64,000 nt of DNA from Pantoea brenneri (lineage in GTDB: Bacteria > Pseudomonadota > Gammaproteobacteria > Enterobacterales > Enterobacteriaceae). The notes beneath the pieces are model-generated. The model was not told the DNA's origin. It saw nothing but the letters and a program-made list of their open reading frames with translations, and did not search any database. The stretch's first letter is position 1. Each line of letters starts with the position of its first letter. Location of the stretch: NCBI GenBank assembly GCA_002095305.1, contig MIEI01000006.1, positions 36,997 to 100,996 of the forward strand. The letters are read 5' to 3'. Positions 58,792-64,000 of the stretch are shown here, one piece after another. Both the position numbers and the translations under genes were made by a program.

Positions 58792-59973
58792 TTAAGCTTC
58801 GGATGAGGAGTCTGAGTTCGGGTCCACGCATTTTGTTATTGCTCTCATTAGGAACCGTGCAATGAGGTCGCTGTCACGATGTCCATTGAACTTTGCCTTA
58901 AGTGCAGTTAATGCTAAGTCAACTAAAGGCTTTAGATTTAAAGTTCCAGTATTGGCTGATATGAAGTCGTCGCAGAACTTGTCAATTTCCCTTGAGAGAT
59001 CATTTCCTCCACTTAGGCGGTCCCGTTGTGCTCGAGTAGCTGCAACTCGAACTGAAGTGATAGTCATAAAATCCATTCCTTCATTCTGAAGTTGCGCCAA
59101 CCAAACATTTAGTAAACCCATGCGATCGGGCACTGTCTGTAATGCAGCTAGAGCGTCTGAAAATGCTTTTTTCGTAAAGCCCCTTTCTTTTACGAGTTCA
59201 TCAAACGATAAACAATTGTCTGTTTTACGTGTGAGTGGCGAAAGCTTCATTACTAACGACTCTACAAAAACTTTTGCCTGAGCGGCATGCTCTGGGCTAC
59301 GTTCAATAATTAATTCTAACGCTGCTTCTATCGCCGGTGCGGTCAAATTATCAGGGTGTATGGCAACTTTCTGTAGCTTTAATTTAGTCAAATCTGGCGT
59401 AGCGCCTGTAGGTGTCAATGAAGAAAAAGCGTCTTCAAGCAATTTAGTGTGACTGAGCGCAAGATCTGCTAGCGAGCATGGCATCGTTGTAGCAGCAGAG
59501 CCACCGCTAGCAAGGGGGAATTCACAACCGGCATTTGAAAGAAATACGCCTTCTACTGGTAGAGAATTAAATGCGCTAAGGCTCAAATATAACTTTCCTA
59601 AAGCGGAGTCAGGAACCTTCTCAAAAGTCGGTGTCTTTACCTTGCGGGGCTTGCTGGCAGTAGAAGAGGAATCTTTTGGGGTAATCGTACCAGTAAGAAC
59701 AGACCATGACCAACTGCCCGCGTCCTTTTTCTTGACCTGATAGACCCTAGCCTGCGTTGGGTTGGTAGCGGAATTCAATTCTGCTATATCTTGGACTGAT
59801 TCAAAAAGGAAAAGAAAATCAGGCTCATTTGTCTTTTCCAATTCAATCATTCTGAATACAGCCCACCATCGTGGGAAATCAACGCCTTTCGCTCCATGTC
59901 CCCCACCGGTTTCGGAGAATTTTGGATTGTTAGCGACGCATAGAATTTCATCCGCCCCATTAAGTACGCCCAA
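58792..59973 (-). CDS. DUF4297-like dsDNA nuclease domain protein (anti-phage effector candidate)
   Basis: 393 residues. The N-terminal ~90 residues show the DUF4297/Cap4-type restriction-nuclease layout: a Gly-rich GGGHGAKGVDFPRWW, FLFLFESVQDIAEL with acidic residues, and YQVKKKD, the (D/E)-x-K element of a PD-(D/E)xK fold. The remaining ~300 residues are helical and unrecognised and include a Ser/Thr-rich linker (KDSSSTASKPRKVKTP). The only start is TTG at 59973 behind GGGGGAG; a stop lies nine codons upstream and the next Met is inside the nuclease motif. Paired with the downstream ATPase. Nuclease activity is predicted, not shown. Confidence 0.7.
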   Translation of the reverse strand: MGVLNGADEILCVANNPKFSETGGGHGAKGVDFPRWWAVFRMIELEKTNEPDFLFLFESVQDIAELNSATNPTQARVYQVKKKDAGSWSWSVLTGTITPKDSSSTASKPRKVKTPTFEKVPDSALGKLYLSLSAFNSLPVEGVFLSNAGCEFPLASGGSAATTMPCSLADLALSHTKLLEDAFSSLTPTGATPDLTKLKLQKVAIHPDNLTAPAIEAALELIIERSPEHAAQAKVFVESLVMKLSPLTRKTDNCLSFDELVKERGFTKKAFSDALAALQTVPDRMGLLNVWLAQLQNEGMDFMTITSVRVAATRAQRDRLSGGNDLSREIDKFCDDFISANTGTLNLKPLVDLALTALKAKFNGHRDSDLIARFLMRAITKCVDPNSDSSSEA

Positions 59974-60340
59974 AGACTCCCCCTTGTTACATTTTGCTCA
60001 GACTAGAGAATTTTCCTTTTAAGCAATAATCATCGATCCTTAAGGAAGTGTAAAGTAATAAGAATATCACAGTGCACAATTATGACCCGCTTGCTCCCTA
60101 ACTTGTTCATAGACTCAAATACGTATTAGTAACTTTGTTTCCAATGTAAAAAGATCTTGCGATCAGGCTATTAAGAAGGTTAAGCCTTTTAAGCTCAATG
60201 CATACAAAAACAGTTTAGCTCTTGAGTAACGTAGTCGTACTTCGGTCTTCTTTTCTAAGAAATGCAGCAGCGCAAGAAGCTGCTTTGAAGCCTAGCGCTT
60301 GTGGCCCTTGCGGGTCAATGTGTGAATCATCCGGCTTCAC
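59974..60340. other. Intergenic region upstream of the nuclease gene
   Basis: 367 bp. TTTACA-N17-GATTAT on the minus strand (around 60030-60060) is a fair sigma-70 promoter candidate for the nuclease-ATPase operon. A weak AGCAGC/GCTGCT hairpin (60266-60284) lies after the KilA-N gene, so read-through from upstream is plausible. No ORF supported. Confidence 0.4.
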
Positions 60341-60859
60341 TCATGCGGCCACCTTGTTATTACGCTTCAAGTTTCCCCACTCACAGCGGCCCACTCGGAG
60401 CGCCTCGTATTCCTCTTCAGAGACCTTCACACCGGCAACGTAATGCGTTACCCCGTGCTTATGGATGAACTCACGGTTCTCCGCAGAGATGTCCGTTGCG
60501 ACCGCTAAAGCAGCCTTTACGGTTGCGCTCGATGTCATCGCCACGAAAGCATCAGCTACCGCAATGCCATACTCAAAGTCTAACCATTCGCCATACTTGA
60601 TAGCGGACGTAGGGTCGGCAAGCCATGAAGTACCGAGGCGGCCCATATCGACTTTCTTTATGCGGCGGTTTTTCTGCCCCATAAGATGCCGCCCAACTTT
60701 GGTCTGAGCAAAGCGCTTAACCATCGTTGACTCAGTGTCTGCTACCTTACCAATCTGGATGCCAATACGGCGAATCTCATCGAGCCGGAACAGTCCGCCC
60801 TGACTGGTGATGTCCTGACCGAAGATGTGAATTGTGTATTCTTGAGGTTGAGTATTCAT
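60341..60859 (-). CDS. KilA-N-like phage antirepressor family protein
   Basis: 172 residues beginning MNTQPQEYTIHIFGQDITSQ. The core resembles the KilA-N DNA-binding domain of phage antirepressors: an opening strand then GLFRLDEIRRIG, and later the typical SWLADPTSAIKYGEWLDFEYGIAVADAF segment. A C-terminal helix-rich tail ends in LKRNNKVAA. Ribosome site AAGGAATATCGACATC precedes ATG 60859. Two T7-type promoters lie upstream on the same strand (starts about 310 and 910 bases away). Likely regulates the element or acts on an incoming phage; inferred. Confidence 0.65.
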   Translation of the reverse strand: MNTQPQEYTIHIFGQDITSQGGLFRLDEIRRIGIQIGKVADTESTMVKRFAQTKVGRHLMGQKNRRIKKVDMGRLGTSWLADPTSAIKYGEWLDFEYGIAVADAFVAMTSSATVKAALAVATDISAENREFIHKHGVTHYVAGVKVSEEEYEALRVGRCEWGNLKRNNKVAA

Positions 60860-61059
60860 GATGTCGATATTCCTTTTATGGTTGCGCCCTCATGTCACAC
60901 CCACTACCAGCCAACCAGACCCTCGACAAAGGGAACCGGTAGCGGCATGAAGGCGCATACATAAAGAGACTGGTTTAATAGTGATGATGATGATGGTCAG
61001 CCGTGTGAAGGCCTGAGGGTAAAACGAATGAAAACAACTTAAGTGCGTGGAAGTGAGTG

Positions 61060-61269
61060 ATGCTTGAACGCATCTACCCCGCGAGCTTATTGGACCCCAC
61101 AATTAAATCTGTGAAGTCGGACAAGCAAGAAGCAGAGGGTAAAACCACGAAGGTTCACCGTCATCTCCCTATAGTGAGTCGCATGGATTTCCGTGAAGCC
61201 AGTGAGGAGAAACCTGAAGACTACGGGCTACCACAGGACAGCCTTCAGGCTGTCATCAAGACCCTTTAA
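61060..61269 (+). CDS. Possible small protein, 69 aa, overlapping a T7-type promoter
   Basis: ATG at 61060 behind GGAAGTGAGTG; begins MLERIYPASLLDPTIKSV and ends SLQAVIKTL. Charged, soluble, no family recognised. It runs opposite to every other gene in the element and spans the promoter at 61164-61186, so it may be a chance ORF. Confidence 0.25.
   Translation: MLERIYPASLLDPTIKSVKSDKQEAEGKTTKVHRHLPIVSRMDFREASEEKPEDYGLPQDSLQAVIKTL
61164..61186 (-). promoter_or_regulatory. T7-type single-subunit RNA polymerase promoter 1
   Basis: Reading leftward, the 18 bases CGACTCACTATAGGGAGA are identical to positions -12 to +6 of the phage T7 class III (phi10) promoter. Only three of 23 positions differ (-17, -16, -13, all in the tolerant upstream part). 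The -11 to -8 GACT is the T7, not T3, specificity sequence. Predicted start at 61169, giving a 310-nt leader to the KilA-N gene. No T7-type polymerase gene is visible in the window. Confidence 0.9.
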
Positions 61270-61356
61270 TTGATAAGGACTCTTCTTGATGGTTTCCTTC
61301 AGGACCTAAGGTTCTTCTTTAAGGTATGGAGATTATTTATTGATAATAATATCTCC
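61237..61356. repeat. Hairpins upstream of promoter 1
   Basis: GACAGCC-TTCA-GGCTGTC (61237-61254) is a perfect 7-bp stem, and GGAGATTATT ... ATCTCC (61328-61356) is a longer imperfect one. They lie between the two T7-type promoters and could attenuate or terminate the upstream transcript or be processing sites. Confidence 0.4.
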
Positions 61357-61455
61357 TTACTCAGGGTCATCTATAGGTCCTCAAAGCACCTCCTAGATAA
61401 TAACCTCTAGGTACTACTTTGAGTTTCCGCCCTGTGAGCTTGTGTCTTTAAACGC

Positions 61456-61605
61456 ATGCGTACTCGTATTCAATTCGCTCACCCAGCACCGTTATCGCTA
61501 TTCCTAGCGCCACTAAAGAAGGACATCATTAATCAGCTTGCTGCACTGAAAGTCCGTGTGGTGTCTACTGTTACCCGCCCTGAAAGGTACGGTGAGTTAC
61601 GTTAA
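61456..61605 (+). CDS. Possible small protein, 49 aa
   Basis: Reads MRTRIQFAHPAPLSLFLAPL then KKDIINQLAALKVRVVSTVT and RPERYGELR. Basic and amphipathic; no clear ribosome site and no family recognised. The residue pattern looks protein-like, so it may be a gene remnant. Confidence 0.25.
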   Translation: MRTRIQFAHPAPLSLFLAPLKKDIINQLAALKVRVVSTVTRPERYGELR

Positions 61606-61764
61606 TGTTATGTTCGTTAAGGCTGCTCTAGGTAAAAGCATGGCGCGTGTCGAGGTGGTTTCCAATCGGTCCTCAGTGGCTACAGCATTACGAACTCGGT
61701 GAAGGTTTAAGTTGATGTGTGCGGTTATGGTCGAGGGTGCTGCTGAAAATAATTATTCTTGGCC

Positions 61765-61787
61765 TCTCCCTATAGTGAGTTGCATGA
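61765..61787 (-). promoter_or_regulatory. T7-type single-subunit RNA polymerase promoter 2
   Basis: Same orientation as promoter 1. AACTCACTATAGGGAGA matches T7 phi10 except G to A at -11 (a change also found among natural T7-family promoters); the upstream part differs at -16 and -13. Both copies share CATGC just upstream of the core, so they are related to each other. Predicted start at 61770, reading toward promoter 1 and the KilA-N gene. Confidence 0.85.
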
Positions 61788-61853
61788 GATTATTGTTGAC
61801 GGCACGGAAAAACGGTGAATGACCTTACCTACTTTCAGGCCCTCATACGGTGA

Positions 61854-62204
61854 TTACTCAGCCTTAACGCCACCTGTGAGACCCTCGATGATGTCCTTGA
61901 GGCTCATAACCCCAGTGGTCAGGTTCTCAATCATCCCACGCATCTGCGAGAACTCGTCAGCGAACTGAGTGGCTTCCAGCGTGATGCTCTTTGCGGTGTC
62001 ATACTGACCGGTCTTACGGACGCCCGGCAGGACTTCCTCAGTGACCCACTTGCGGAACGGTTCGCAACCAGCAGCGTGGCCTCTCAGGAGCAACCTGTAG
62101 GCATTCGCCTCCGTGAATAACCAAGCGTTAGGCTGCACCCGTGGGAAGTTGATGAGTGTCTTACGAATTTCGATAGGCATATCTGAGACCCTTACCAAGA
62201 GCAT
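61854..62204 (-). CDS. Truncated BRO-N-type antirepressor
   Basis: 116 residues. After MPIEIRKTLINFP comes the second half of a BRO-N domain: WLFTEANAYRLLLRGHAAGC then EPFRKWVTEEVLPGVRKTGQY, followed by a helical tail (MIENLTTGVMSLKDIIEGL). The first half of BRO-N is missing, so it is probably a remnant or a minimal variant. The start could be 62204 or the Met at 62180. It lies upstream of promoter 2 and is not driven by it. Confidence 0.6.
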   Translation of the reverse strand: MLLVRVSDMPIEIRKTLINFPRVQPNAWLFTEANAYRLLLRGHAAGCEPFRKWVTEEVLPGVRKTGQYDTAKSITLEATQFADEFSQMRGMIENLTTGVMSLKDIIEGLTGGVKAE

Positions 62205-62373
62205 CAGTGAGAGACAGGAGGGTTTTTGACACCCCTGTGCATCGCTTCAGGTCTTGGTAGCGGCCTACATAGTCGGTAAGGTACATTGGGGTTTTTAACC
62301 CTACTGACAACTCAGCATATCGAATCCCTTGTGAGATCCACGCTTCATAAACTCCTTCACCTCTCCTTTTCAA
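62161..62373 (-). pseudogene. Possible antirepressor-region remnant, 70 codons
   Basis: Reads MKRRGEGVYEAWISQGIRYA ... YVGRYQDLKRCTGVSKTLL and runs out of frame into the start of the BRO-like ORF at 62204. Unrecognised; best explained as a degraded piece of the neighbouring antirepressor genes. Confidence 0.3.
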
Positions 62374-62388
62374 GACCGGCTGCGCGCT

Positions 62389-62580
62389 CTACCTGTTTAG
62401 CCACAAAGAGAAGCTCATGGCCAGGCCAGTCGCGCCCTTTCGGAGGAGCATTTTATAAACGCTTGATTCGTCAATCAAAGCAGACTTTAGCTGGACGGTG
62501 CGCCCTTGCTTTAACGTCTCTTGAATCTCCATAGACATATCCGAGACCCGCACTAACGTCTCCATAATCTCTGTAGGCAT
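62389..62580 (-). pseudogene. Degraded BRO-type antirepressor piece
   Basis: 63 codons. MPTEIMETLVRVSDMSMEIQ repeats the MPxEIxxTL element twice; then LIDESSVYKMLLRKGATGLA parallels LFTEANAYRLLLRGHAAGC of the ORF at 61854. The domain then ends at SLWLNR. A shortened duplicate. Confidence 0.45.
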
Positions 62581-62722
62581 CTATGAGACGTTGGGTAGGT
62601 TGCTTCGGGTAATCAATGAGCGAGTCGATTACGAATCGAGGCAAGTTAATGAGTGTCTTGCGAATTTCCATAGGCATTGTGGATAGCTTCAGGAAACCTT
62701 CAGGGTTGGTTTTAGCCATCAT
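62471..62722 (-). CDS. Short ORF coupled to the integrase, antirepressor-like N-terminus
   Basis: 83 codons from ATG 62722, whose start overlaps the integrase stop (ATGATGG), so translation may be coupled. Contains LSTMPMEIRKTLINLPRF, the same element as the BRO-like ORF at 61854, then an unrelated tail (IDAYRDYGDVSAGLGYVYGD). Probably the promoter-proximal remnant of the antirepressor gene array. Confidence 0.4.
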   Translation of the reverse strand: MMAKTNPEGFLKLSTMPMEIRKTLINLPRFVIDSLIDYPKQPTQRLIDAYRDYGDVSAGLGYVYGDSRDVKARAHRPAKVCFD

Positions 62723-64000
62723 CTTTTCGTGCTCATACGCTCAAGGGTTTTCTGTAGCGCTTCAGCCATCAAGTCCACACTCTTAGCCTTACCGTACAGA
62801 CCGAAAGTAATAGACTGATTGCTATGACCAAGTACGTCCTGAGCGGTGCTCTCAGCTACTCCTGCCTGCTTCATCATGGTTGCCATAGTATGACGCAATG
62901 AGTGCAATACAAGGGTCTTATCTCGGTCTGGTAGCGCATTAGGAAGCACCTTTTCGTTGAACCATTTAGACGCAATATCACGGGACATACCGAATACCAG
63001 ACTGTTGTCATCAGGCAGCGCACTAACCCACTCAGAGAACTCATTGAGGCTGAAGCCGTAAGCCCCATCAATCAGAGGGACTACGCGAGCACTTCCTTTG
63101 TTCTTGAGGGACTTCCCGCTATTGGCATTAATATCCATACAGAGATGCCCTGCTTCACTAACTACATCCGCTTTGGTCAACTGAGTGAGTTCACCGCAAC
63201 GCGCCCCTGTGATGACAGCAAGCATCCCAAACAGGCGCTTACGGGGTTCCCGCTCAGCAGCTATGGCATCAATTACCTTAGCTAGTTCATCGTCTCTGAA
63301 GGCCCTACGGTTGCTCTCAACGCCTTTCACTTTGAGGCCCTTAGTATAATCATGATCGATGTGTCCGTTCTGCACAGCCCAATTCATGACGGCGCACAGC
63401 TTCGCCATCATCTTGTTAACCGTAGTGTCCGCTAAATCAGACTCCCTCATTGCATCACGAACAGCAGACACCTCAGACCTTGTGTGCGTTTTCCAGTTAA
63501 TTCCTTTAGTGAATCGCTTGAGGGTCTTGTGGGCTGACGCATTGTCCCGCTGAGAGGCTGGCTTAAGGTTGACCGAGTGCTCAGCCATATAAATAGATGA
63601 CAGCTCATCAAACTCAAGAGGTCTCACCTCAGGCTCCAGACGCTCTCTCGTTAATTCTGACGGATGACTACCCTGCTCCTTCTTCAGAATCGTCGTAGAG
63701 TCGCCATTATGAACAACATTAGTAGCCTCAAGCCCTTTGAGAATATCCAGCAGAGGCCCAGCGTCTCCCTCATTCACACGCTTCTGTGCCGCGTCGATGA
63801 CCTTGAGGGATGCTGCTAAGTGATGATGCTGCTCAATTGACAATGAATGCTTAGCCGCTATCTCACGAAGATTAGCTTTAGCGTCATGTAGATGTGATAC
63901 CTCTACGCCATCCCAATAATCATCTGAGGCATCAGTGAGTAAACTCTCAGCCATATCTTTGAGATGCTCTCTAAGCTCCTCAGTGGTCGCCTCAGGGTTA
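62719..64000 (-). CDS. Tyrosine recombinase (phage-type integrase), N-terminus beyond window
   Basis: At least 426 codons are open to the right edge; the ATG at 63954 is not necessarily the start because NPEATTEELREHLKD continues in frame upstream. The core-binding domain (~130-220) is followed by the catalytic domain with the conserved Arg in TGARCGELTQL, HSLRHTMATMMKQAG (His-x-x-Arg) and GHSNQSITFGLYGKA containing the next His and the nucleophile Tyr. This is the integrase expected to have inserted the element into pykA. Confidence 0.9.
   Translation of the reverse strand, partial: NPEATTEELREHLKDMAESLLTDASDDYWDGVEVSHLHDAKANLREIAAKHSLSIEQHHHLAASLKVIDAAQKRVNEGDAGPLLDILKGLEATNVVHNGDSTTILKKEQGSHPSELTRERLEPEVRPLEFDELSSIYMAEHSVNLKPASQRDNASAHKTLKRFTKGINWKTHTRSEVSAVRDAMRESDLADTTVNKMMAKLCAVMNWAVQNGHIDHDYTKGLKVKGVESNRRAFRDDELAKVIDAIAAEREPRKRLFGMLAVITGARCGELTQLTKADVVSEAGHLCMDINANSGKSLKNKGSARVVPLIDGAYGFSLNEFSEWVSALPDDNSLVFGMSRDIASKWFNEKVLPNALPDRDKTLVLHSLRHTMATMMKQAGVAESTAQDVLGHSNQSITFGLYGKAKSVDLMAEALQKTLERMSTKR

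Larger units (their letters stand above)
62143..62677. repeat. Dispersed ~35-bp repeats in the antirepressor region
   Basis: Copies at 62143-62180 and 62641-62677 share AAGTT-ATGAGTGTCTT-CGAATTTC-ATAGGCAT with only a few differences; two weaker copies lie at 62511-62540 and 62549-62580. On the minus strand each encodes Met-Pro/Ser-x-Glu-Ile-x-x-Thr-Leu. They look like duplicated and decayed starts of the same gene. Confidence 0.6.

Noticed and set aside
60890..61102. 70-codon minus-strand ORF in the KilA-N leader
   Set aside because: Low-complexity Ile/Thr run from a CAT repeat, no ribosome site, no protein-like pattern.
61164..61787. T7 promoters as cloning-vector contamination
   Set aside because: The flanks are not polylinker sequence, the 5' parts differ from vector T7 promoters, the two copies differ from each other, and both sit in continuous phage-like DNA.
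1..64000. tRNA, rRNA or tmRNA genes
   Set aside because: I found no cloverleaf, rRNA or tmRNA sequence on either strand; the island uses pykA, not a tRNA gene, as its site.

Overview
The window reads as a chromosomal segment of an enterobacterium of the Erwiniaceae, most like Pantoea. Gene order and protein sequences follow the Escherichia coli 40-42 min region (tsaB-yoaA-yoaB-pabB-nudL-sdaA-pdeD-yoaE-manXYZ-yobD-rlmA-cspC-yebO-yobH-kdgR-yebQ-htpX-prc-proQ-msrC-letAB-rsmF-pphA ... sdsR-yebY-copDC-holE-exoX-ptrB-yebE-purT-eda-zwf-hexR-pykA). It departs from that order with a choline-to-glycine-betaine block and other accessory genes. The genus is inferred from gene content and was not measured.

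Layout. 1-16 kb: tRNA modification, the YoaA helicase, folate synthesis, serine deaminase, a c-di-GMP phosphodiesterase, a TerC-type membrane protein and the mannose PTS. 16-32 kb: cold-shock and envelope genes, including the LetAB lipid tunnel, the Prc protease and ProQ. 32-45 kb: about 13 kb of accessory genes (DUF1272, MFS, betT/betIBA, mdtJI, acyltransferase, orphans, adhP) placed between pphA and the sdsR small RNA gene. 45-56 kb: syntenic core again, ending at zwf, hexR and the first codons of pykA. The phosphogluconate dehydratase gene (edd) that lies between zwf and eda in E. coli is absent here.

From 56.45 kb to the right edge is a more AT-rich integrated element. It interrupts pykA after codon 8. 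Everything convincingly coding in it runs leftward: a tyrosine integrase running off the right edge, a run of broken BRO-type antirepressor pieces, a KilA-N-like gene, and a two-gene module of a DUF4297-like nuclease plus a compact DUF3732/Rad50-like ABC ATPase with a CxxC hook. Upstream of the KilA-N gene are two near-perfect phage T7-type RNA polymerase promoters, both pointing at the KilA-N gene and, beyond it, the nuclease-ATPase module. The element encodes no visible single-subunit RNA polymerase, so the polymerase would have to come from an infecting T7-like phage. A mobile defence island or phage satellite that senses a phage through its own polymerase is the most interesting possibility in the window; it is an inference.

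Four otherwise intact core genes (manY, betT, zwf, hexR) each lack exactly one base, each time in or beside a short homopolymer. This looks more like systematic sequencing indels than real gene loss.
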